Assembly (NCBI GenBank): GCA_900550395.1
Contig: URSD01000018.1
Span: 1-50,981 of the forward strand
DNA length: 50,981 nt
Source of the DNA: an uncultured Porphyromonadaceae bacterium
Lineage (GTDB): Bacteria; Bacteroidota; Bacteroidia; Bacteroidales; Muribaculaceae
Direction: 5' to 3'
In this document: in pieces, positions 33,015-39,570 of the stretch
How positions within the stretch are numbered: position 1 is the first letter of the stretch
Layout of the letters: the number at the start of each line of letters is the position of its first letter
Translations under genes and position numbers: made by a program
The notes under the pieces: generated by a model
What the model was told of the DNA's origin: nothing
What the model saw: only the letters and a program-made list of their open reading frames with translations
Databases searched by the model: none

Positions 33015-34220
33015 TCATGCTCCGACGAGAGCATACAGCTTGTTTATCTCCGCCTCGTTGCCGTAGTCGTGCGAAGAAAGATAGGCCGAGAGGCGCCCGC
33101 GCAGCGCGCTGTCAGCCGCAAGGGTGCTGAGTGCCTCGGCGCAGGCGTCGGTGTCCATCGGCATGACGATGCCGTCGGTGCCGTCGCGTACCTGGCTGCG
33201 TGCCGTGGCGTAATCCGTGATGGCTACCGGACGGCACAATATCTGCGCCTCGCGCACCGTCACCGACTTGCCCTCGTAGCGCGACGGCTGCACGTAGATG
33301 TCGCATGCCTTGATGTAGGGGTACGGATTGTCCTTTCGGCCGAGGAGCACAACGCGGTCCTCCATCCCCGCTTCGGCTATGCTGTGGCGCAGCAGCGAGT
33401 CGTCGCCGTAGCCTATGATGTACCACACCGCGTCCACGCCCCGCGCCAGCATTCCCGCAAGTATAGCCGGGATGCTCTCGAAGTTCTTGGCGTGGCAGTA
33501 GCGGCCCACGGAGAGTAGCCGTAGCGGCCCCGCCGGCATCTCGGCGGATACGTCGAGGAGATCGGCCTCGCGGCGTATGCGTTCGGGCGACAGGATGTTT
33601 TCTATCTCCACTATTTTGTTCTCAAGCCCGGGGTAGAGGCTCAGGAAGGAGCGCGTCACGTCGGGCGAGATCGATATTATGCGGTCGTTGGCCTCCCAGT
33701 CGGGGCGCGTCAGCGCCACGTCCATGCCCACGGTGGCGTAGTCGGTGTGTATCCACTCCACCTTCCGGCGCGCCAGCACCTTTTGCTCCACGATGTAGCC
33801 CGGGGTGATGAACGATATAGCCAGGTCGTAGGTGCCAAGGCGGTGGAGCGACGGCAGCGAGCGCACCACCTCGCTCATCCAGTAGTGCCCGGCCGAGCCG
33901 TCGCGGCAGGCCTTGTCGGGCGGCAGCGAGCGCAGATAGCGGCGGTAGCGCCGCCGTGCGCGCCAGCGTCGCCAGGCTATGAGCCAGTGGCCCTCGCGCA
34001 CGATGTCGCGCATGGGTCGCTCTATGGCGCTGTAGGCCGGAATTTCCGGCAGCAGGTTGATTTTCTCGGGAATCAGGCTCATGAACGGCCCCGTGTGCTG
34101 GTTGATGAAGAGGTCCACGTCCATGCGCTCCGTGTCGATGGCTTCGAGCAGGCCCAGCAGGGCACGCTCGGCGCCGCCGATCTCCATGTAGTGCATGTTG
34201 ATGAGAATGCGGGGCCTCAT
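33015..34220 (-). CDS. Glycosyltransferase family 4-like protein
   Basis: A 401-residue GT-B glycosyltransferase. The start is placed at 34220 (MRPRILINMHYMEIGGAERA) because the longer frame to 34250 would overlap the gene before it. GGAERALLGLL is the typical N-terminal motif; the C-terminal domain shows LLSVGRYCHAKNFESIPAIL, YIIGYGDDSLLRHSIA, LLGRKDNPYPYIKACDIYVQ and PSRYEGKSVTVREAQILC with the conserved Glu pair. It lies between an unrecognised membrane protein (19 bases upstream) and an acid-phosphatase-like enzyme. The donor sugar is not evident. Confidence 0.9.
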   Translation of the reverse strand: MRPRILINMHYMEIGGAERALLGLLEAIDTERMDVDLFINQHTGPFMSLIPEKINLLPEIPAYSAIERPMRDIVREGHWLIAWRRWRARRRYRRYLRSLPPDKACRDGSAGHYWMSEVVRSLPSLHRLGTYDLAISFITPGYIVEQKVLARRKVEWIHTDYATVGMDVALTRPDWEANDRIISISPDVTRSFLSLYPGLENKIVEIENILSPERIRREADLLDVSAEMPAGPLRLLSVGRYCHAKNFESIPAILAGMLARGVDAVWYIIGYGDDSLLRHSIAEAGMEDRVVLLGRKDNPYPYIKACDIYVQPSRYEGKSVTVREAQILCRPVAITDYATARSQVRDGTDGIVMPMDTDACAEALSTLAADSALRGRLSAYLSSHDYGNEAEINKLYALVGA

Positions 34221-34239
34221 GTCGCCGGGGCGCGGAGTG

Positions 34240-35880
34240 TCAGGGGTCAATCCAGTAGGTGTAGCCCACGTAGCCTATGGCGTCGTCGCCGGGCTTGTTG
34301 TATGTGTCGCGCTTGTCGCGGTGCACGTTCACCTTCTTGCGCTGCGAGCCCTCGGCCGCGCGCACTACGGCGCCGAAGTTCTTGGAGTCCTTCAGTTTTT
34401 CGGCCCACTTGCCGCGCAGCTGGTCGAGGCGCAGGGCGTTCATGTCGTCGAATAGGCCGGCAAGGGCGGCGTATTTCTCCATCTCCACGCGGTTCCAGCT
34501 GCGGTGTTCGTCGAGGTACTTGACGGCGGCGGCCACGCTCTGCTCGGTAGCGGCAGGGGCGGCGGCAGGGGCGGGGGCTTCGGCCTTCACGGCTTCTTCT
34601 CTGACGGGGGCCGGCTGTTCCACGGCGGCCTGCATTACGGCAGGCACCGCAGCCGAATCGGCTGCGTCCGCGGCGGCCTCCGCCGGCTCGCGTGCGCCGA
34701 CGGTCTCGTCGTCGCCTCCGGCAAAGAGGCAGAAGCCCAGCAGGAGGCCCACCACCAGGCCGCAGGCGGCTGCGATGAGCAGTCGCCGCATGCCGCCGGA
34801 CGAGCCGCCGCTGTAGGCGAGCATATTGATGCGTCCGGCGCCCTCACGTATGGTGTCGAGTGCATCGTAGCCCTCGACGGGGCTTTCCGTCACGGCGTGC
34901 TTGCTGCGTATCTCGAAGTTGACGGGCGCGCCGTACTCGGTGGAGCGCACGGGCATCTGGAAGCGGTAGATGCGTCCGGAGGCGTCAAGGCGTATGTGGG
35001 CCACGGCGCTGCCGGCAAGGTTGACGCGCCCCGAGAAAGGTGCGTAGCCTGCGCAGGTCACGGTCACGGCGGCAGGCGACAGCTCAGCCTCGGCGAACGT
35101 GTGCTCGCCGTCAATCGTGATGCCGTTGACGGTGATGACGCAACCCTCCAGCGGCGAACGGTCGGTGCGGGAAGTTATGTTGAATGATGCCGCCGTGAGT
35201 GTGCGCACGGCGTCGCTCTCGGCCTCGCGCCGTGCGGCAGGGATGTGCGGCGTGGCCGGTGTGTGCTGGCGCGCAGTGTCGTTCAGAGGCTCGCGGCTGA
35301 TGTCCACGGCTATGCCGTCGAGGCCGAGGTCGGCGTCGAGAAGCAGCACACCGGCGAATGGAGTCCAGTCGGGCTGATAGAGGTGCGGACCGAAATAGTC
35401 GGCCAGACGGCGTCCCGACATGCCTCCGTAGTTGCACCGCGCATAGCCGCCGGCCGCACTGGACGGCGTCAGGGAGCCACGGTCGCCGGCCGCGCGCTCG
35501 GGATATTCCCGTGCGAACAGCTGACGGAGCGCTCCCACGTCGGCCGAGCTCATGCCCGGCGCGCTCATTTTGCGGGTGATGTCGCGCACCACCTCGTCCA
35601 GTTCCTCGGCTGTGACGAGCAGGTCGGCCGGCACGAAGACAGTGGCCGCCAGGTGGTCGAGAGGCTCGGTGGGTATGGTACGCAGTATCGACAGCAGCGT
35701 GCCTTCCGGAATATATTCCACCAGGTAGAATATGTTCTTCTCCAGCGGGTCATACTGTATGTTCTCCAGGGCGGTGCGCTGGTCGTGGATATGCCGGCGT
35801 ACCTCCTCCGTGGAGTTGAAGTTCACGAGACCTTTGTAGCCGCGCAGACTCTTTGCTATGTAAAGTTGCAGTTTGTTCAT
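34240..35880 (-). CDS. Unrecognised protein with one transmembrane segment and a Pro/Ala-rich linker
   Basis: A 546-residue protein I cannot place in a named family. The N-terminal 185 residues (YIAKSLRGYKGLVNFNSTEE, then FYLVEYIPEGTLLSILRTIP, HLAATVFVPADLL) look like a cytosolic globular domain. A region of about 190-330 follows with beta-sandwich, PEGA-like features (GCVITVNGITIDGEHTFAEA). A single membrane helix (RRLLIAAACGLVVGLLLGFC) is at about 360-380. Beyond it lies an Ala/Pro/Glu-rich linker and a C-terminal domain with KYLDEHRSWNRVEMEKYAAL. There is no signal peptide. The promoter is canonical (TTTG at 35917-35920, 20 bases, TATCTTTG at 35889-35896). It is first in an operon with a glycosyltransferase and a phosphatase-like gene. 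Confidence 0.7.
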   Translation of the reverse strand: MNKLQLYIAKSLRGYKGLVNFNSTEEVRRHIHDQRTALENIQYDPLEKNIFYLVEYIPEGTLLSILRTIPTEPLDHLAATVFVPADLLVTAEELDEVVRDITRKMSAPGMSSADVGALRQLFAREYPERAAGDRGSLTPSSAAGGYARCNYGGMSGRRLADYFGPHLYQPDWTPFAGVLLLDADLGLDGIAVDISREPLNDTARQHTPATPHIPAARREAESDAVRTLTAASFNITSRTDRSPLEGCVITVNGITIDGEHTFAEAELSPAAVTVTCAGYAPFSGRVNLAGSAVAHIRLDASGRIYRFQMPVRSTEYGAPVNFEIRSKHAVTESPVEGYDALDTIREGAGRINMLAYSGGSSGGMRRLLIAAACGLVVGLLLGFCLFAGGDDETVGAREPAEAAADAADSAAVPAVMQAAVEQPAPVREEAVKAEAPAPAAAPAATEQSVAAAVKYLDEHRSWNRVEMEKYAALAGLFDDMNALRLDQLRGKWAEKLKDSKNFGAVVRAAEGSQRKKVNVHRDKRDTYNKPGDDAIGYVGYTYWIDP

Positions 35881-35888
35881 CCTGGCTA

Positions 35889-35920
35889 CAAAGATACATT
35901 AAAAGAGCGATATGCGCAAA
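35889..35920 (-). promoter_or_regulatory. Canonical promoter of the 546-residue protein gene
   Basis: On the minus strand TTTG (35917-35920), exactly 20 bases, then TATCTTTG (35889-35896), the best type of Bacteroidetes promoter. Eight bases separate the -7 box from the ATG. The -33 box lies in the T run that would end the candidate RNA upstream. Confidence 0.75.
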
Positions 35921-36143
35921 AAAATAAGTCCCTGCTCATTTTCGCAACGTGCATAGGACCTAAGCCATTAAGGCATTGTAAGTTTACTTAAGTGTAGAGA
36001 TTATATCATACTTACTACACGATACTGCCGCGCAAGCTGTTCGTTGTCGCAACGGTGCTCCGCCTGCATTGCCCTATGCTTAGTCCTTTTTTCAAGAAAT
36101 GTAAATAATAATTAGGCTAAAGTTTCGGACACTGTGTCGTTTA
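35913..36143 (-). ncRNA. Candidate structured noncoding RNA
   Basis: A gene-free stretch with a canonical promoter at its head (36150-36181, minus strand) and a T run at its end (35913-35920). On the minus strand it has clear pairings: hairpin CGTTG-CGA-CAACG at about 36045-36057, GTGTAG/CTACAC around a 17-base loop at about 35992-36020, and a long-range pairing of GCATAGGGC (36071-36079) with GTCCTATGC (35951-35959). A competing pairing is GGACTAAGC (36078-36086) with GCTTAGGTCC (35956-35965); both cannot form at once. It also contains a 22-codon frame (36001-36069). It could be a small RNA, a leader of the next gene, or decayed DNA. No known RNA family was recognised. Confidence 0.35.
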
Positions 36144-36149
36144 GTGCTG

Positions 36150-36181
36150 CAAAGTTACGCACCTTTTGTGATTCCCGCAAA
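36150..36181 (-). promoter_or_regulatory. Canonical promoter without a following gene
   Basis: On the minus strand TTTG (36178-36181), 20 bases, then TAACTTTG (36150-36157). No gene follows until 35880, where a second promoter serves the next gene. Just upstream are repeated GGAAAGTTT units (36192-36236). Confidence 0.65.
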
Positions 36182-36250
36182 TTTTTTTCGTAAAAAGTTT
36201 GCAGGAAAGTTTCAGCAGGAAAGTTTCTGGAAAGTTACGTTCACCGGCTG

Positions 36251-36706
36251 TCATTGCTGGCCTGTGGTGTCTTCCTCGTATTTAAGCACCCATCCGTCGG
36301 CCATAAGCGATGCTTTTGTAATTGTGTATGTTTTCAGAATTGAGTCAAATACAAAAGGCTTGTCGTTTGACGAAGTGTAAATCGGATCAGTGGTGATGTG
36401 AACCCTGATTTCGGGATGACGTTTAAAAAACTCCCGTCGGCTCATGTATGCCCACGCCGGTTTTGTCTCATGGGGTGGAATAGTACCGCAACCGAAATTC
36501 GCAAAAAGATTAGTTTCAATGGAATCTAAATTAATTTCAGAATTGACATCGCTTTTATCTAATATCGCAAATACAACCCTGTCACTGTTATTAGCAATAT
36601 AGAATATATCCTGTCGCTCTTCAATCTCGCACATAGGACATGCAGTTAACAGACAAAGTATTACAACCGACAGAATCAAAGCTACTACTTTATACTTATA
36701 TTTCAT
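36251..36706 (-). CDS. Small lipoprotein, fourth of the AT-rich cluster
   Basis: A 151-residue probable lipoprotein: the signal peptide ends LCLLTAC with the lipid-bearing Cys near residue 23, and EIEERQD shortly after is acidic, as in the Bacteroidetes surface-lipoprotein export signal. It is clearly a paralogue of the protein at 37655-38047: both share FY(I/V)xNNSxR near the start, an RxxFFxxxPxxxVxI block in the middle and DSILxTY...SLxADxWVLKYE at the end. Its start overlaps the end of the gene before it by 4 bases (ATGA). It is the last gene of the operon. No named family was recognised; an immunity role is inference. Confidence 0.75.
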   Translation of the reverse strand: MKYKYKVVALILSVVILCLLTACPMCEIEERQDIFYIANNSDRVVFAILDKSDVNSEINLDSIETNLFANFGCGTIPPHETKPAWAYMSRREFFKRHPEIRVHITTDPIYTSSNDKPFVFDSILKTYTITKASLMADGWVLKYEEDTTGQQ

Positions 36707-37146
36707 TCGAAAATCTCGTTTGTATCTATGCTCATATCCGGATGTTCTTCATCTGTTTCTTCGGGCGGGAAATAGATTTTTTTGTTTATGGCTTTTAGCT
36801 CCTCCTTTGTGAAACTGTGGTCATAAAGCGGCTCTTGTAGCTTGTAATGTATGTCATTGTATGGGTATACCCTTACGCGAATCTCTCCATCCGCTTTAAA
36901 GACATCATTGATTGATTCCCAACCAATTATATTGAAAATATAATTATTACCGGACTCAATACGTTGTACTTCACGGTAAAATGATTTTTTACCATCGCTA
37001 TCTAAATCTGTACCAACACGGACAAGTGTTGTTTCCGTACTGTTATTATAAAAAGTGAATAGATAGTGAGCCTCTTCGCTACAGCATCTATCATAGCATT
37101 TGCCCATAAAGAGAAACAGAGCCGCAATAATATATATTGGTTTCAT
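36703..37146 (-). CDS. Small exported protein, third of the AT-rich cluster
   Basis: A 147-residue protein with a signal peptide (MKPIYIIAALFLFMGKCYDR); one of the Cys residues at 17, 21 or 22 could be lipidated, but the lipobox is poor. After it comes YLFTFYNNSTETTLVRVGTD, which matches the NNS strand of the neighbouring lipoproteins, and the C-terminal YDHSFTKEELKAINKKIYFP corresponds to their closing T/S-K/E-x-x-L segment. It is the most divergent of the four. It begins 4 bases after a relic of a metallopeptidase C-terminus (37151-37213), just as the first lipoprotein follows the intact metallopeptidase. It overlaps the next gene by 4 bases. Confidence 0.68.
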   Translation of the reverse strand: MKPIYIIAALFLFMGKCYDRCCSEEAHYLFTFYNNSTETTLVRVGTDLDSDGKKSFYREVQRIESGNNYIFNIIGWESINDVFKADGEIRVRVYPYNDIHYKLQEPLYDHSFTKEELKAINKKIYFPPEETDEEHPDMSIDTNEIFE

Positions 37147-37150
37147 TATT

Positions 37151-37213
37151 TTAAAAATTTGGTAAAACGGGTAACAAGTAGTTCCAGAAATGAAGTCTCA
37201 ACGAGGTGGCTTT
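37151..37213 (-). pseudogene. Relic of a second metallopeptidase C-terminus
   Basis: Read on the minus strand, this gap encodes about 20 residues ending in a stop codon (KATSLRLHFWNYLLPVLPNF) that match the last residues of the protein at 38064-38834 (KSTSLKINFWNYLLPFFPNF) in 14 of 20 positions. A TGA (37214-37216) stands directly before it, and the rest is replaced by the end of the upstream lipoprotein gene. It shows that a second copy of the metallopeptidase gene once lay here, in front of the third small gene. Confidence 0.8.
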
Positions 37214-37220
37214 TCACAAA

Positions 37221-37658
37221 TTATTGTCGAGGCGACTCTAAAGGTGTCAACATAGAAGAATTGCGAGGATATGCCACTCGCCAACCGGCTCGTTTCATTG
37301 TTTCCTTTGTTATGACGATGCGGTCAAGAGGGCGCTCTACACCAACGATACTGGTTTTATAGTCGTAAGACATTATGATTATCTGTACCTTATTGTCCTT
37401 GCCGTACCAATCACCATTTTGATTGACAGGGCTGTAATATTCTTTTTCATCATGAGCCTCTATGATGTTGCATATGCCATTATTGGCATCGTAGACGGTG
37501 TCGGGCCAATTGTTTGTAATGCATACAAATATTGGTTCGCTGCTATTATTCCTGATTAGTAGTGGTTTAGGCTCGTCGGGCGAGTTAAACAGGCAGCTTG
37601 TCAGGCCTCCCCCAAGTAAACATAGGAGTAGAGGCAGAATGTATCGGAGAGTATTCAT
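37221..37658 (-). CDS. Small lipoprotein, second of the AT-rich cluster
   Basis: A 145-residue lipoprotein: signal peptide MNTLRYILPLLLCLLGGGLT, lipobox LTSC with Cys near residue 22, then an acidic NSPDEP. It continues with PLLIRNNSSEPIFVCITNNW, the NNS strand shared with the other cluster proteins, and ends VITKETMKRAGWRVAYP followed by a short tail. Its start overlaps the end of the first lipoprotein gene by 4 bases (ATGA), so translation is coupled. The relic at 37151-37213 follows its stop codon within 5 bases. Function unknown. Confidence 0.72.
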   Translation of the reverse strand: MNTLRYILPLLLCLLGGGLTSCLFNSPDEPKPLLIRNNSSEPIFVCITNNWPDTVYDANNGICNIIEAHDEKEYYSPVNQNGDWYGKDNKVQIIIMSYDYKTSIVGVERPLDRIVITKETMKRAGWRVAYPRNSSMLTPLESPRQ

Positions 37659-38047
37659 TTATCTTCATATTTTAGAACCCAATCATCAGCCGAAAGCGAA
37701 GATTCAGAAACCGGATATGTAGCTAATATAGAATCCATATTAAAGGTACAGATGTAGACTTTCAGGTATGGATATTTCGAGAAGAAAGCTTGTCTGTTCA
37801 CGGCAAAATCGACTATTGCACCCGATTTATATGGATGTAACACGGTACCATGTCCGTCAGCATATTTATCTGATTTTAAAGAGGATATGTCGATTGTATG
37901 GTCGCATAGGGTGTCTGCATATACATATATGATGCGATTGCTGTTGTTTTGAACATAAAAGAGTAGTTCAGGCTCGTCATAGTCAAGCACGCACGGACAC
38001 GCTGTGAGAAGCAGCGTTATTATGAACAATAAACCGGCCTTTTTCAT
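37655..38047 (-). CDS. Small lipoprotein, first of the AT-rich cluster
   Basis: A 130-residue lipoprotein: MKKAGLLFIITLLLTACPC has lipobox LTAC with Cys at 17 and an acidic DYDEPE close behind. The mature protein has LLFYVQNNSNRIIYVYAD, RQAFFSKYPYLKVYICTF and DSILATY...SLSADDWVLKYE, and is a paralogue of the fourth small protein (36251-36706). It begins 16 bases after the metallopeptidase-like gene, the position expected of a cognate immunity gene. Probably anchored on the periplasmic side or the cell surface. No named family was recognised. Confidence 0.75.
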   Translation of the reverse strand: MKKAGLLFIITLLLTACPCVLDYDEPELLFYVQNNSNRIIYVYADTLCDHTIDISSLKSDKYADGHGTVLHPYKSGAIVDFAVNRQAFFSKYPYLKVYICTFNMDSILATYPVSESSLSADDWVLKYEDK

Positions 38048-38063
38048 TTCTTAACGATCTGGA

Positions 38064-38834
38064 TTAATAAAAATTAGGGAAGAACGGTAAAAGATAGTTC
38101 CAAAAATTAATCTTTAAACTTGTTGATTTCTGAATTTCTCTCATATATTCACTATCATAATAGTCTACATAGACACCAAACTGAGTTAATGGATGGCGAC
38201 GAAAATCCCAGCCCATATGATTTCGTATCCTATTAAAATAATTATCAGCATTCCAGTCATCATAGTTTTCTTTGGTTTGATAAAACCCATCTACATATTT
38301 GTTAAAATACATAAATGCCAAATAGTTTGCATTCATTTCATATGGCTGAAATCTATGATTACTATTAGCTTTGCCCGCATTGATAATACTTGGTATGCCC
38401 ACAACAGGTAAATATGCAAAACCAAGACGTTGGCTTTGAATATAGTGCCCATATTCATGTTGAAAAGTTCCATTTTCAACACTCGCCTCAAGATTTCTCC
38501 CTCCGGTTATATAATTACCTATTGTCACAGCTCTCCCGGTGTGCATGGAACCTGTCGTGATAACTGTAGCCCCATACAGGTGACTGACATTCTGAATATT
38601 GCCATATTTATTTGAACAGTGTGCATAAAGAAAGCCTAAATTTGTTTGAACTGCCTGAAATGTAAAGCGTGAAAAAAGTTCCCAGGCTCTTCCCCAAAAG
38701 CTTTTGTTGCTGTCGGTGGTAAACAATCCCCACCAAATGCGCGCAGAGTTAACGGCATGCTGATAGCCGGTTTTCAATGGATTTGCATTTATCAGCAGCA
38801 ATATAAATAGCATAAATGTGTGCTTGCTTTTCAT
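38064..38834 (-). CDS. Secreted HEYGH metallopeptidase-like protein, similar to Rhs C-terminal toxin domains
   Basis: A 256-residue protein with a hydrophobic N-terminus (MKSKHTFMLFILLLINANPL) that could be a signal peptide. NPLKTGYQHAVNSARIWWGL, SFWGRAWELFSRFTFQAVQT and YGATVITTGSMHTGRAVTIG are followed by NGTFQHEYGHYIQSQRLGFA, a zinc-metallopeptidase HExxH-type motif (HEYGH, near 128-132), then LPVVGIPSIINAG and a Glu/Asn segment (YEMNANYLAFMYFNKY) that could give the third zinc ligand. From memory this layout matches toxin-like C-terminal domains of Bacteroidetes Rhs proteins; here it is free-standing with its own export signal. It has a canonical promoter (38865-38896). The AT-rich base composition points to transfer. 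Confidence 0.7.
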   Translation of the reverse strand: MKSKHTFMLFILLLINANPLKTGYQHAVNSARIWWGLFTTDSNKSFWGRAWELFSRFTFQAVQTNLGFLYAHCSNKYGNIQNVSHLYGATVITTGSMHTGRAVTIGNYITGGRNLEASVENGTFQHEYGHYIQSQRLGFAYLPVVGIPSIINAGKANSNHRFQPYEMNANYLAFMYFNKYVDGFYQTKENYDDWNADNYFNRIRNHMGWDFRRHPLTQFGVYVDYYDSEYMREIQKSTSLKINFWNYLLPFFPNFY

Positions 38835-38864
38835 GGTAATTGGATATATGGCACTTGTATGTCA

Positions 38865-38896
38865 CAAAAGTATAGCTAATTATCATGAAAAGCAAA
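38865..38896 (-). promoter_or_regulatory. Canonical promoter of the AT-rich cluster
   Basis: On the minus strand TTTG (38893-38896), exactly 20 bases, then TACTTTTG (38865-38872), 30 bases before the metallopeptidase-like start. It is the only strong promoter in front of the five genes. Confidence 0.75.
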
Positions 38897-38981
38897 TATT
38901 TTACATGCAATCTTGAAATTTATTTGAATTTTGACAGTTAATCTTAGAGCAATAGGAAACGGTAAGATATGCCGCCGGGCT

Positions 38982-39563
38982 CTATGCGCCGGTGGATTTC
39001 AGGTATTCCTCGCAGGTGAGGGCAAGCTCGTCGTACCAGTCCCGGCCGAAGCGTTCCACAAGCGGCTCGCGCAGGAACTGATAGGCGCGCAGGCCTTTGG
39101 CGCGCCCGAGCACTTCGGCGCATTTGCATATCTTCCACCGGTGGAGGTTGACGGCCGTGAAATCCCTGTACTCGGTGAGGCGCACGGGGTAGAGGGCGCA
39201 CGATGCCGGCTTGCGCCAGTCGCAGCGCCCCTCGCGGTAGGCTTTCTCGATGGCGCAGAGGCACATGCCTCCGGGCGCGTAGCACGTGAAGACGCAGTCG
39301 CGGCCGTTGACGATGGATGTGACGAGGTCGCCTTCTTCGTCCACGTAGCTTACGCCCTGTTCGCGTATCACCTGCTGCGCGGCCGGCGAGAGGTCGTCCC
39401 ACACGGCGGGCAGGACTTCGCGCAGTTTCTCGGCCTCGTCGGGCGTGACGGGCGCGCCGGCATCGCCCTCGATGCAGCATTGTCCGAGGCATTGTTCAAG
39501 GTCGCAGCAGAAGAATCGTTCTGCAAGGTCGAGGCTTACGAGGGTGTTCTGAATCTCAAGCAT
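38982..39563 (-). CDS. DUF3109 family cysteine-rich protein
   Basis: A 193-residue cytosolic protein of the DUF3109 family, conserved in Bacteroidetes. Cys clusters suggest a bound metal or Fe-S cluster: FCCDLEQCLGQCCIEGDAGA near 18-37, DCVFTCYAPGGMCLCAIEKA in the middle, CDWRKPASCALYP, and KICKC. The pattern is like the YkgJ zinc/iron-binding type. It is the third gene of an operon after ung and the T9SS plug-domain gene, beginning 7 bases after the latter. Function unknown. Confidence 0.85.
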   Translation of the reverse strand: MLEIQNTLVSLDLAERFFCCDLEQCLGQCCIEGDAGAPVTPDEAEKLREVLPAVWDDLSPAAQQVIREQGVSYVDEEGDLVTSIVNGRDCVFTCYAPGGMCLCAIEKAYREGRCDWRKPASCALYPVRLTEYRDFTAVNLHRWKICKCAEVLGRAKGLRAYQFLREPLVERFGRDWYDELALTCEEYLKSTGA

Positions 39564-39570
39564 GGCGGGG

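Noticed and set aside
36144..36380. A 78-residue plus-strand frame near the AT-rich cluster
   Set aside because: It overlaps the end of a real lipoprotein gene and a promoter on the other strand, and has no family features.
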